Of a stretch of DNA of 64,000 nt, positions 27,055 to 35,979 are shown piece after piece; position 1 is the stretch's first letter, and each line of letters starts with the position of its first letter. The notes below the pieces were generated by a model. It was not told the origin of the DNA, did no database searches, and saw only the letters and a list, made by a program, of their open reading frames with translations. The position numbers were made by a program, and so were the translations under genes. The stretch is from Clostridia bacterium (GTDB lineage Bacteria; Bacillota; Clostridia; UMGS1810): assembly GCA_017436905.1 (NCBI GenBank), contig JAFSCF010000014.1, positions 99,082 through 163,081 on the forward strand, written 5' to 3'.

Positions 27055-27100
27055 AAAGTAGACACATGGAAAACCACCATGTATCTACTTTTTTCTTTTT
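27055..27100 (+). terminator. Terminator of the manganese catalase gene
   Basis: Stem AAAGTAGACACATGG / CCATGTATCTACTTT (14 of 15) followed by a long T-tract. Confidence 0.85.
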
Positions 27101-27125
27101 GTGTTAAAATAATTGTGGAAGGTTT

Positions 27126-27282
27126 ATGTTGAAAAAAGGACAAACAAAAAGAATTTGGACGAAGGAACAAAAGTTTGCAATAATTAAAAGAAACCGATAG
27201 ATTAAAAAAATGATACCTTGTGAAAGGAGTTGGTGCAAACAAGGAGTTAGTTGCTTTAAAAGATGCGAATATGAAGTAATAT
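27126..27282 (+). pseudogene. Relic of an IS3-type transposase (OrfA) gene
   Basis: An ATG with AAGG upstream begins LKKGQTKRIWTKEQKFAIIK, the typical start of the helix-turn-helix OrfA of IS3-family elements, and stops after 24 codons at 27198. A second open stretch (VKGVGANKELVALKDANMK) follows in another frame to about 27280, resembling a later part of such proteins. No OrfB and no clear terminal repeats remain. The rest of this roughly 345-base gap is AT-rich and empty. Confidence 0.6.
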
Positions 27283-27356
27283 AATATATTATACTTTGTT
27301 TTTATAAAGCAAATATTTTTATTAACCAAATGCAGATTTTATTAATTATATATTTT

Positions 27357-28463
27357 TCAACGCGCAAAGCGATATTTTCCTTTACCGTATCCTTTTACTT
27401 CCTCAATCAGTCGATGATCTTTCATTTTTGCAATTAAATTTCCAGCAGCAGAATATGAAATTTCACAAATTTCAGAAACATCATTTCTTCCAAAAATTGT
27501 ATCACTTCCAGCCTGTTCATATAATTTGTTGATGTTAGTTCTTGTTTGAATATTAAATTTAATTTCGTTTGATTTCTGCTCAATAGCCACTTTTTCTTCT
27601 TTAATAGCCACGTTTTTATCATCAATAGCCACATTTTCGCTTTCAAATATATTATTTATGTGCAAATAACGATTTTTCAACTCATTATTTTCGTTCAAAA
27701 GTAAGTTTCGCATGAACACTTCCAAAAATACTGTTGTTTCATGAATATTCTTTTTTAGATTTGTGTAATTTGCTCTAACAAGAGCATTGCGAAAATACCA
27801 CGCATTCTCTGCAAAAATATCATTTGTCGCATCATATCCCAATGCCCTTAGATATTTTATAAAGAAAACCGCTGTCGTTCTTGTATTCCCCTCACCGAAA
27901 ATATGAATTTGCCATAATCTCGAAACAAAGTGTGCCAAATGAGTAATTATCTCATCCGTTGATAGTCCTTTATAACTGAATTTTCTTTCTTCGGAAAAAT
28001 CATATTCTAAAGTTTCCCTAAGTTCTGATGCATTACCGTACAAAACAGTTTCTCCGTCAAGCACCCACTCTTTTTTAGTAATATTATAATCCCTGATTTT
28101 GCCTGCGTGTTTATAGATCCCAAAGAATAACTTTTTATGAATTCCAATATATTCACTTGGCGAAAATGTAAACGATTTTTCTGAAAGAATTGATGCTATG
28201 CGGACGGAAACTTTATCGGCTTCTTCAGTTCTGTCTTCATCGTCAAACTTTGGATTTTGAGCATAATAACTTTCGATTCGTTTTTCGACGTCATCTATAG
28301 TAATGTTGCCCTCTATATTATCAATAGCCGACTGTATCAGATATTCAGATGGTTTCAGTCCATCAACTGCCTGCAATCCCATTGCTGTACTCCAGGCGTA
28401 TCCTTTATATCTTTTATCCGGTTCAGATTGTTTTATATACTCCTTAAACGGATCTCGATTCAT
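27357..28463 (-). CDS. Fic domain protein with C-terminal winged helix
   Basis: A 368-residue protein with a Fic core (about 100-250) and the active-site motif HIFGEGNTRT; the usual final Arg of HxFxxGNxRxxR is absent. An IDNIEGN segment near residue 70 looks like a degenerate class II inhibitory helix motif. A linker with three VAI heptads follows, then a winged-helix domain (FGRNDVSEICEISYSAAGNLIAKM). Fic proteins usually transfer AMP to target proteins. The ATG at 28463 has AAAGGAGA upstream. Monocistronic, with a promoter at 28543. Confidence 0.9.
   Translation of the reverse strand: MNRDPFKEYIKQSEPDKRYKGYAWSTAMGLQAVDGLKPSEYLIQSAIDNIEGNITIDDVEKRIESYYAQNPKFDDEDRTEEADKVSVRIASILSEKSFTFSPSEYIGIHKKLFFGIYKHAGKIRDYNITKKEWVLDGETVLYGNASELRETLEYDFSEERKFSYKGLSTDEIITHLAHFVSRLWQIHIFGEGNTRTTAVFFIKYLRALGYDATNDIFAENAWYFRNALVRANYTNLKKNIHETTVFLEVFMRNLLLNENNELKNRYLHINNIFESENVAIDDKNVAIKEEKVAIEQKSNEIKFNIQTRTNINKLYEQAGSDTIFGRNDVSEICEISYSAAGNLIAKMKDHRLIEEVKGYGKGKYRFAR
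27582..27644. repeat. Three 21-bp repeats inside the Fic gene
   Basis: AATAGCCAC recurs at 27582, 27603 and 27624, an exact 21-base period that encodes VAIDDKN, VAIKEEK and VAIEQKS. The heptads could form a short coiled coil between the Fic and winged-helix domains. Confidence 0.75.
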
Positions 28464-28542
28464 CGCAATTCTCCTTTCTGTATTGATTTTATGAATATTG
28501 TTATTGGTAAACAATCATTATATTGATAATATCTTATTATAT

Positions 28543-28571
28543 ATTATACCATATCTGAGATAAAAAGACAA
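28543..28571 (-). promoter_or_regulatory. Promoter of the Fic gene
   Basis: Minus-strand TTGTCT (28566-28571), 17 bases, TATAAT (28543-28548), with a leader of about 70 bases. Confidence 0.7.
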
Positions 28572-28656
28572 CTTTTAAGCAGAATTTATTCATATAAAAA
28601 GCAAAAAGCAGTCCCGGGTTGATAGAGACGGCAAATTACCGGCCTTTTTTATTTGA

Positions 28657-30285
28657 TTATACAAGTGGTTCCAGCTTCGGCTCGAAGCTTTCCACACCCT
28701 CATCAGGATACCAGCTGAAGGTTACCTCCTCACCGTTGAGGAGCCATCTTTCCGGACAGACATTTTCCATCCAGTCAAGGGGTATCATAACATCCTCCTG
28801 AACAGAGCTACGCGCATATGCTTGTATCATCTGCTCTACGATTTCATCATTGAGTGCCTTGGGGTCAGGGGATATGAACATAGGTGTACCACTTGCGGCA
28901 AGTGCCTTGAGCCACTCATAGTTCATCTTCCATCGGATGTGCTCGGTGATTCCTATACAATCTGCATCTGCTATGAACATAGTGCCGTGCTGTGGCAGAC
29001 GGAATGCAAGGGCATTTACGCCGTAGTTACGTGTACGTTCCCATTTCAGTCCGCTGGTATCGTCGCCCACACGTTGTATATGGTGGAGACCTGCGGAGAG
29101 ATGTCCCATAACATTGCATCCGTTGATGAGAGCATTGCCTCGGGTAGATTCGTATATGGTGCGATAGAGGTTTGTTATTATCTCTGCGCTTGTCTTACTC
29201 CTGTCGTAGAAATGCCATCCGTCGTCTGCAAGTACGTTTTGCTTTTCAAAACCCCAGTAGCCGAATATGTCCCAGGTGGTGAAATCGTGCTTTATAAAGG
29301 TATATCCCCAGTCGTTTACCAGAGTGTTGATTGTAGACTTTATAAATTCCAGTATAGCAGGATGTGATGGGTCAAGATATTCATGGTTACGCATATTACG
29401 ATATTGAGCATCGGTAAATGGGGTAGAGAATTTTGTATCTGCCAAGGGTCTTATCCATATGCCGGGTCTGACACCCATATCCTTTATCTGAGATGCAAGG
29501 AGCTTCATATCGTAGAAACCTTCGCTGAGTTCGTCCCAGGGAGCATCTATACGATTTTTCTCCCAGCAATCATCTATTACCATATACGGCGGATTATCCA
29601 GACCTGAACAGCGCTGTGCCAGTAGTGCAGTATCCTTGAGAATATCCTCGTGGGAGCTTTTGCCGTAGGCGAAGTACCAGTTGTTTGTGCCATATACCTT
29701 GTGGTCAACCAATAGTGGGTCTTTGCACAGCTCACAGTAATGCTTCTTCAATGCATCAAAGGCTGACATATCTCTGTAGTTGCCGAATACTATATCGCAG
29801 AGTGCAAGCCGGCGACCTTCGAGTATAACACCCATTCCGCCACATCTTACGTCAAGCCAGAGTATCACACCGCTGGTCTCATATTGCCAGAAGCACAGAG
29901 CGCCCGGGCGAACCTTCACCCCGAAGCACTCTGTATATCTGCCGGCATAGTCGCGGTTTGCATCAGAGCCGTTTGAGACAGCGCATACCCAAGGCATACA
30001 GCGTTGGGCAGATATGCATCTCCATTCTGAATTGCCGTATGTACGCTCCCAGTCATCTCCGAGGATCCTTACAGCCTCCTTGCGTTTTTCTTCATAGGTA
30101 AAGTTCCATCGAAGGCGTATATATGTAACGGCAGACGTATCGGCGCAAAGACTGATACCAAGGGAATCGGCATTTTCGGAAGCGGACACTGTTATATCCT
30201 CCGCTTTGCAGACCTGTGTGTCTGTGAATGTAAATTTTTCTTTTTCTGTGTAGATGGTAATGTGGTTTGGCAGTCTTAATTTCAT
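28657..30285 (-). CDS. GH36-like glycoside hydrolase (alpha-galactosidase clan)
   Basis: A cytoplasmic clan GH-D enzyme of 542 residues. An N-terminal beta domain (about 1-180) is followed by a TIM barrel with NPPYMVIDDCW, GIWIRP, the nucleophile segment FIKHDFTTWDIFG and the acid/base segment VGDDTSGLKW. This set fits alpha-galactosidase or alpha-N-acetylgalactosaminidase-type activity, though the exact sugar is not readable. The ATG at 30285 has GAGGAG about 11 bases upstream. Base composition is visibly GC-richer (near 50%) than the flanks, a sign of transfer. It is separated from the sulfatase by a 400-base scarred gap. Confidence 0.85.
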   Translation of the reverse strand: MKLRLPNHITIYTEKEKFTFTDTQVCKAEDITVSASENADSLGISLCADTSAVTYIRLRWNFTYEEKRKEAVRILGDDWERTYGNSEWRCISAQRCMPWVCAVSNGSDANRDYAGRYTECFGVKVRPGALCFWQYETSGVILWLDVRCGGMGVILEGRRLALCDIVFGNYRDMSAFDALKKHYCELCKDPLLVDHKVYGTNNWYFAYGKSSHEDILKDTALLAQRCSGLDNPPYMVIDDCWEKNRIDAPWDELSEGFYDMKLLASQIKDMGVRPGIWIRPLADTKFSTPFTDAQYRNMRNHEYLDPSHPAILEFIKSTINTLVNDWGYTFIKHDFTTWDIFGYWGFEKQNVLADDGWHFYDRSKTSAEIITNLYRTIYESTRGNALINGCNVMGHLSAGLHHIQRVGDDTSGLKWERTRNYGVNALAFRLPQHGTMFIADADCIGITEHIRWKMNYEWLKALAASGTPMFISPDPKALNDEIVEQMIQAYARSSVQEDVMIPLDWMENVCPERWLLNGEEVTFSWYPDEGVESFEPKLEPLV

Positions 30286-30701
30286 ATGAATTATCACTCC
30301 TCAAAACTTGTATTTTTGTGCCACATCTATTTTATGGCATTTCTGTATTCCTTTGGTGTTTGGTTGATAACCACTTGGGGACGTACATTTTATGGCAACA
30401 TTGTTGTTATGCATTTGATATTACCCCTCTTGAGATACCGGTAATTCGTTGTAGATGCCTGACTGAAAAAAATTTTTAATGAAAATGCTTTTTTAATTCT
30501 GTTAAAATCTTATCTCTACGCTTCAATTGATTATAAATTTTTCCACAACCGATAATTATTTCATAGTTTATCAAATCGCTATTTTCGACGAAAACGATAT
30601 TTTATATCCATCGAGCAATTTAACTCTCGTAAGACATCTGTCATTCTAATTTTCTGGTATTGAATACAAACTATTCTCTTCCCTAATTGCGTCTATATAC
30701 G
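30286..30701. other. Scarred gap between the GH36-like and sulfatase genes
   Basis: No intact gene. On the minus strand the left end preserves the last codons of an AraC-type regulator (30327-30380). Further right, between about 30478 and 30605, an open stretch without a start reads ...INYEIIIGCGKIYNQL... and ends in TAA; it is coding-like but unidentified. No clear terminator follows the sulfatase. The region looks like the remains of deleted genes. Confidence 0.5.
30327..30380 (-). pseudogene. C-terminal remnant of an AraC family regulator
   Basis: The minus strand reads PQVVINQTPKEYRNAIK then TAG. TPKEYR is the conserved end of the second helix-turn-helix in AraC proteins. Nothing upstream continues the domain in frame, so only the tail survives. 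Confidence 0.6.
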
Positions 30702-32285
30702 TCAAAGGAAATATACACCATAATGTGCCTTGATTTCCCTCTCCTTACAGAACTCATTATAATCCCAAGGCAAGCCTGCCTCTTTTAATCTTTCAATTTC
30801 TCTCATACTTGCAATAGGAAAGCATATATCAAAGTTTTCAAGGAATTTAGGATCTTTCTTTACAATTCCGTCCTGTACACTATGAACCAAATCATGCGCC
30901 TCTATCTTTATACCTTTTGATATTGTCGAAAAGTCAATTATGTGCTTCAGGAATTTATTCTCTATCTCTGCATACTCCGGTTTTCCTGAAAGGTTGGTCA
31001 TTTCGTTCGGGTCATTTATCCTGTCATACAGATATGATTGCCCTGAAAACAGATAATACATATATGTATAACGCCTGTCTACTACCGTTTTGGAGGTATC
31101 GCAGAATTCACTCATATTCACTTCTCTCTCAGGCACTGTGCCATTGGAGAGTCCAATCATAGACCTTGATACGCCGAATCTTCTGTCATCGCCCACTATA
31201 TCAAGAACAGTGGCACCAATATCAAGATTACCGCAAAGTGCATCGCAATGCGTTCCTTTCTTTAATTGGGGATCATTTGCAATAATCAACGGAATAAACA
31301 ACTGTGCCTTATATGGGAATGGTCCCTTCGTCATAACATTATAGTCATTCTCTACACTTCCGTGGTCTGAGGAAAAAATAATTGTTGTATTCTCGTACAC
31401 ACCATTGTCTTTAAGTGACTTTACAATCCTTCCAACAAGATTATCAATTTCAACTATCATCTCACAATATGCACGACGTTGCTTCATTCTGTATTCAAAA
31501 GCAGACTCGGGATTAACCACTTCCTCGTGAGAATTAAGGAAAGCTCTGCGAGTTTTCTCAACATCAGCCACATCATCACGTGTGGAATTTACGACTGATG
31601 GTATTTTTTCAATATCAACAGTGCCTTCAACTTCTTTTGGAGGAAGATGTGGTGAATGTGGTGAAAGAAATCCGCAGGACAAGAAAAATGGTGCATCTTC
31701 ATTTTCCGGAGCAACTCCGTTTGGCGCTTTGCCTGTTGAAACGTAGGTATCTATAAATTCTGTTGCTCTGTCTGCAATCCAGCGGTCATAATGATCCTCT
31801 TCGGGATACTCAAACTGCAATCCCAAGCCGTCTTCTCCAACTCCTGCCCATGGCCCCGTTGCTTCGGGATGCTTGCTTTTTAAAAATTTCATGAAGTTAG
31901 AATCCGGCTTGCTGGTAAACTGATTAAAGTAATGAAAACCAAAATTTTTTTCATCCGGTGGTTCAGGCTCAAATACGCCTACTGCCGCAGTCATATACCC
32001 ATTCTCGACCAATCTCTCTGTCAAGGTTTCAACTCCCGGATTAAGAGGAACGTTATTTGTCCAGCCACCATGACCAGATACAAATTCGCCCGTCAGAATA
32101 GAAGAACGTGCAGGTGAACATACTGTCGAAGCTGTTATTGCATTGTCGAATGTCACACCATTTGCCGCAAGTGCGTCAATGTTCGGCGTAGGTATAAAAT
32201 CTGCACCATATGCGTTTAGAAAATCAGCGCGCAACTGGTCACACAGTATCATAACTACATTACGTCTTGAATTGTTGGTTGTCAT
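30702..32285 (-). CDS. Sulfatase (formylglycine-dependent, cysteine type)
   Basis: An arylsulfatase-fold enzyme of about 527 residues that removes sulfate esters from sugars. The signature VCSPARSSILTG holds the CxPxR motif; its cysteine becomes formylglycine. Metal ligands are visible in VVMILCDQLRAD and in IIFSSDHGS. No signal peptide is seen, so it is probably cytoplasmic. The second ATG (32285) is favoured because AAGGAG is 9 bases upstream, whereas the first (32291) is too close. It is coupled to the maturase gene that activates it. Confidence 0.95.
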   Translation of the reverse strand: MTTNNSRRNVVMILCDQLRADFLNAYGADFIPTPNIDALAANGVTFDNAITASTVCSPARSSILTGEFVSGHGGWTNNVPLNPGVETLTERLVENGYMTAAVGVFEPEPPDEKNFGFHYFNQFTSKPDSNFMKFLKSKHPEATGPWAGVGEDGLGLQFEYPEEDHYDRWIADRATEFIDTYVSTGKAPNGVAPENEDAPFFLSCGFLSPHSPHLPPKEVEGTVDIEKIPSVVNSTRDDVADVEKTRRAFLNSHEEVVNPESAFEYRMKQRRAYCEMIVEIDNLVGRIVKSLKDNGVYENTTIIFSSDHGSVENDYNVMTKGPFPYKAQLFIPLIIANDPQLKKGTHCDALCGNLDIGATVLDIVGDDRRFGVSRSMIGLSNGTVPEREVNMSEFCDTSKTVVDRRYTYMYYLFSGQSYLYDRINDPNEMTNLSGKPEYAEIENKFLKHIIDFSTISKGIKIEAHDLVHSVQDGIVKKDPKFLENFDICFPIASMREIERLKEAGLPWDYNEFCKEREIKAHYGVYFL

Positions 32286-32287
32286 TT

Positions 32288-33412
32288 TCATCTTCTCCTT
32301 GTTTTATTATAAATTATTTCTTTTGCAATTTTATTAAATTCTGCCCCGCAATTATTAAGAAAATCGCGATAGCCACAATAGTTGTCGGTGCCCGCACAGC
32401 ATATTTCCTTTTGCATTCTTTTACAGTTTCCACCGCAAAAAGCGAGGTACGGACAACCATCGCAGAGGGTGGGTGAGTTATGTGGTCTATTTACAAATTC
32501 TTGAACACACTGATCATTCAACAATTCTGTAATACTACTTACCTTTAAATTGCCAAGTTTGTACTCATCAAGACAATAAAAGTCACACGGATACACGCTT
32601 CCATCCGCCTCAACAACCAACTGCGGTTGGCACGTCCCGTTCATTCCGCACGAACTCGGTCTGCCAAGCACCATAAGGTTTAGTATGTCATCAAACAATT
32701 TTATGCTTATAAGTTTGCCATTTATGTATGCATCATACCAGAATCTGAACATTTGAATATAAAAAGAGGCAAAACGTTTAGGCGATAGTGAATAAGGTGA
32801 AGACTCTCGTTCATCCAATTCGCCAAGACAGGGGGTAAATTGCACATATTTTATTCCCAATTGCACAAGCCTGTTCCAAACCTTTTGCGGATATCTGGCA
32901 ACCGCATTTGTCAGGGTGCACAAAACATTATATTTCACTTCGTACTTGTCGAGCAGATGAATAGAATCTAAAATACGTTTATATGTACTATTTCCCTTTG
33001 CATCTCTTCGCGCTTCATCGTGACAATCGGGTAGGATATCGAGCGACACCCCGACCAAAAAATTGTTTTCTTTTAGGAATTTACACCAATCATCGTCAAT
33101 CAACAACCCATTAGTCTGTAGTGCATATGAAACGCTTATATCTTTTTTCCATTTCTTCACGTTGATTGTAAAATCTCTTAAAAAAGGCAATCCTGCAAGA
33201 GTTGGCTCTCCCCCTTGAAATATAAATTGAATATGGTCGCCATTGTCTAAATTTGTTTCAACTCTATTTAGTATTACATCTCTTGTTTCAGGCGACATAA
33301 TACCACAGGATTTTATTTCTCTTTTACTTGATACATCTGCATAAAAACAGTACTTGCATCGCATATTGCAAAGCGATGATGCAGGTTTTAGCATAATGTT
33401 TAAACTCTTCAT
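32288..33412 (-). CDS. Anaerobic sulfatase-maturating enzyme (radical SAM/SPASM)
   Basis: Converts the active-site cysteine of sulfatases to formylglycine without oxygen. The 374-residue protein has the radical SAM motif CNMRCKYC near the N-terminus, FQGGEPTLAG, and two C-terminal SPASM cysteine clusters (CGMNGTC...YPCDFYC and CDGCPYLAFCGGNC). The ATG at 33412 (AGGTG upstream) is used rather than a longer upstream frame. Its stop overlaps the sulfatase region (AGAAGATGA), so the pair is translationally linked, which fits its client. Confidence 0.95.
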   Translation of the reverse strand: MKSLNIMLKPASSLCNMRCKYCFYADVSSKREIKSCGIMSPETRDVILNRVETNLDNGDHIQFIFQGGEPTLAGLPFLRDFTINVKKWKKDISVSYALQTNGLLIDDDWCKFLKENNFLVGVSLDILPDCHDEARRDAKGNSTYKRILDSIHLLDKYEVKYNVLCTLTNAVARYPQKVWNRLVQLGIKYVQFTPCLGELDERESSPYSLSPKRFASFYIQMFRFWYDAYINGKLISIKLFDDILNLMVLGRPSSCGMNGTCQPQLVVEADGSVYPCDFYCLDEYKLGNLKVSSITELLNDQCVQEFVNRPHNSPTLCDGCPYLAFCGGNCKRMQKEICCAGTDNYCGYRDFLNNCGAEFNKIAKEIIYNKTRRR

Positions 33413-33483
33413 AATACACCTATATATCGTTCTAAAGTGGATAGCGCAAGCCACCAACACGGCAATAAAATATATTCAAAAAT

Positions 33484-35964
33484 TCATTTTAATTCATAAT
33501 ACTTGAGTAATTCATCACAATTTATAATTTTTTCTAAAACTGATGTTGTGTTGTAATAATAATGATTTGCTGCTTCAAAACCAATTTCAGGGCGACGACA
33601 CATAATCTCATATACATTTGCCGAAAGTTCTCTCTCATTGCGTATAAGTTCAATTATTTTATCCAAAGTTTCTTTGGAATTGGATTGCAAATAACTGTCT
33701 CGCAAGCGGATAAACCGAACTTGGTGATAAGAGGAACGGAACAGAGAATAACTCATGTATGAAATGTCGTATAACTCGTTTAAGTTCTTATCTAATATTG
33801 ATAATCCCTGAAGCCACTTGTCACTGACTTTTTTATATTGGTTTTCTAAAACGTCTGCGGGATATATAGAACTCCAATTTTCCATATCATCATAGCAGTA
33901 GCACGTCATAGTGGCTTTGTATCCTGTGGGGAGAGGATACAAAGGATTGGAAACACCGCCATTTTGCGGTCCTCTATATAAAACCGTCAAATCAAATGGG
34001 AATTCACGAAAAGCATCACAGAATATATCTGTTGACTTTTTAACATTATCTGCATAGTTACCATACAACACACGCAGTCTTTCTTCATAATTTGGTGTTT
34101 TATTACCATTCTCAATAAAGAAGGCTTCGGAAATAAGCTTTATTGTAGGTGACGGATATCCACCTAAAGTCCAACTAAGCATTAAGTGGTTAATATCTAA
34201 ATCAATAACACTTTTCATTTGGGTTGTAAGTAAGCCATAAACAGGAATATAAGGTACGGTTGAACATTCCCAGGAATCGTTTATTTGCAATTTAATTGCG
34301 GTTTGGTGTCCGTGAGCCTTTGAATAACTCCAATTTTTGAGAGCCTGTTTGCTCACACCTTCAACGGAAATTGCATAATCCTCTACTTCTCCCTTAATAC
34401 CGCCTCTGACAAAAGGTATTCCGGTTTCTCTTTTGCACATAATCGTAACATCTTCCGGCAATGAATGTATACATCTTTCTGCATCTCCGTCTTTGAATCC
34501 ACCTACACTTGTCCAACCCCAGTCCCACGCGATTATACGGATATCAGGATCAACTCTATGTGCACCTTCTGCAATTAATTTGTTTGCCATGGTTGCCAAT
34601 TCCCAAGGTGGTATATTTTCACATTTGGGGCATTTTTCATCTACTATGCGTGATTTGCAGTGGGTTACGTTTTCTGACATTGTAATTGTGAAAAAACCGC
34701 CTAAACCCGGAACATTGCGACAAAGTCTTTCAACTGCATCGCTTAAATATTCTCGGCATTTTTTATTACTCAGGCACATACAAGCATACCCACCGGAAAC
34801 AGCGCCTTTCATTTCAGGATATTTCTTAAAAAATTCTAATGGCATAGTTCGAGGCTCGTTAAGATAGAGATATAGTTTGATCCCATAATTTTTTGCTCTT
34901 TCTACAAAATCGCGCAAATTTTTTTGACGATTTTTCCAACCATCAGAATATTTAGGTTCATATGGAAATTCAATTAATCTATATAAAACTGCTTGTAACC
35001 ATATACCATTAATGCCGGCTTCTGCATACTTCTCAAGAACTTCATCAGGGCAGTATGTATTGCTGTCTACATCAAAAGCGGACTCGTAAAGAGCGCAGAA
35101 TGGATAAATAAAGCGTGAACCAAAACGAGGGATTCTTTCTAATGTTTCACAATTAAAATAAGGTCCGCCTGCAATTTGTGCCAAATCTTCCAAACGGTAA
35201 AGTCCTCTCAATATACCTGCACTGCTTCCGCCCTCAATAGTAATTTGGTTTTCTTTAATATCAATTTTATGATATTCCTCTTCTTTATGGGGAAAAAATG
35301 ATAGAAAAATTTTGTGTTCGCCTGATGAAAGTAAATTTATATTCCAGTTGTCTTTCATATGCGTTCCAAATCTTGCAATCATATTTTTGACAGCGGAATC
35401 ACCAGTCTTATCACAGATAGTCCAGGTGCTATCTAAAACTATTTGTCCGTCTTTAGGTGCTAAGTGTGAAATATGTTTTTCTTCATCATTCCAAAAATCA
35501 AAAGGTTGTCTTGTGATTCCACAAGAAGTAATTTCTTTTACAGTAGTATAAATATATTTTGTTTTTTCGATTTGCTCCGATGTTAATTCTTTATACACAA
35601 TAGGCTCGCAATCAGGTTTCATACGACCAAGTTTAATATCTAAAAAGTCCTCTTCTTTTAGTACCAAAGCAAGTTTATTTTCTGTCCAATCCAATAATTG
35701 TAAAAGTTGATTGTAAGGGAGTAGGTGCCAGTTTGAACGGATAATGGTTATATATCCCTTTTCAAGCCATATATTTGTGTCTCCTTGCTCTGATAGTCCC
35801 ATTCTATCAGCTTCTTTTAATACATTTTCCACACTTGTATTTAGCACAAGAGCAATTCTTTCTTTTGGAATCATACTCCAATTTCTGAAAATAAATGCTT
35901 GCATTACAGTGGGGAAATAGTCAGGTGTTAATGCTTTTTGCCCTATTTTTGGTAATGAACTCAC
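33484..35964 (-). CDS. Large GH20-like putative glycoside hydrolase
   Basis: An 826-residue soluble protein. Residues 1-110 hold two related helical units (FRNWSMIPKERIALVLN and SNWHLLPYNQLLQLLDWT) of unknown role. A GH20 domain-2-like segment follows (IEGGSSAGILRGLYRLEDLA, about 235-260), then a TIM-barrel region with ESAFDVDSNTYCPDEVLEKYAEAGINGIW and repeated tryptophan-rich loops. This layout resembles the hexosaminidase clan, but I cannot point to the catalytic Asp-Glu pair. The GTG start has GGAGTG upstream. It sits between the transporter remnant and the sulfatase pair and probably acts on the same glycan. Confidence 0.65.
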   Translation of the reverse strand: MSSLPKIGQKALTPDYFPTVMQAFIFRNWSMIPKERIALVLNTSVENVLKEADRMGLSEQGDTNIWLEKGYITIIRSNWHLLPYNQLLQLLDWTENKLALVLKEEDFLDIKLGRMKPDCEPIVYKELTSEQIEKTKYIYTTVKEITSCGITRQPFDFWNDEEKHISHLAPKDGQIVLDSTWTICDKTGDSAVKNMIARFGTHMKDNWNINLLSSGEHKIFLSFFPHKEEEYHKIDIKENQITIEGGSSAGILRGLYRLEDLAQIAGGPYFNCETLERIPRFGSRFIYPFCALYESAFDVDSNTYCPDEVLEKYAEAGINGIWLQAVLYRLIEFPYEPKYSDGWKNRQKNLRDFVERAKNYGIKLYLYLNEPRTMPLEFFKKYPEMKGAVSGGYACMCLSNKKCREYLSDAVERLCRNVPGLGGFFTITMSENVTHCKSRIVDEKCPKCENIPPWELATMANKLIAEGAHRVDPDIRIIAWDWGWTSVGGFKDGDAERCIHSLPEDVTIMCKRETGIPFVRGGIKGEVEDYAISVEGVSKQALKNWSYSKAHGHQTAIKLQINDSWECSTVPYIPVYGLLTTQMKSVIDLDINHLMLSWTLGGYPSPTIKLISEAFFIENGNKTPNYEERLRVLYGNYADNVKKSTDIFCDAFREFPFDLTVLYRGPQNGGVSNPLYPLPTGYKATMTCYCYDDMENWSSIYPADVLENQYKKVSDKWLQGLSILDKNLNELYDISYMSYSLFRSSYHQVRFIRLRDSYLQSNSKETLDKIIELIRNERELSANVYEIMCRRPEIGFEAANHYYYNTTSVLEKIINCDELLKYYELK

Positions 35965-35979
35965 GGTGTATCACTCCAT

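Noticed and set aside
27582..27644. CRISPR-like spacing of the 21-bp repeats
   Set aside because: The repeats are short, in frame inside the Fic gene, and directly adjacent with no spacers.
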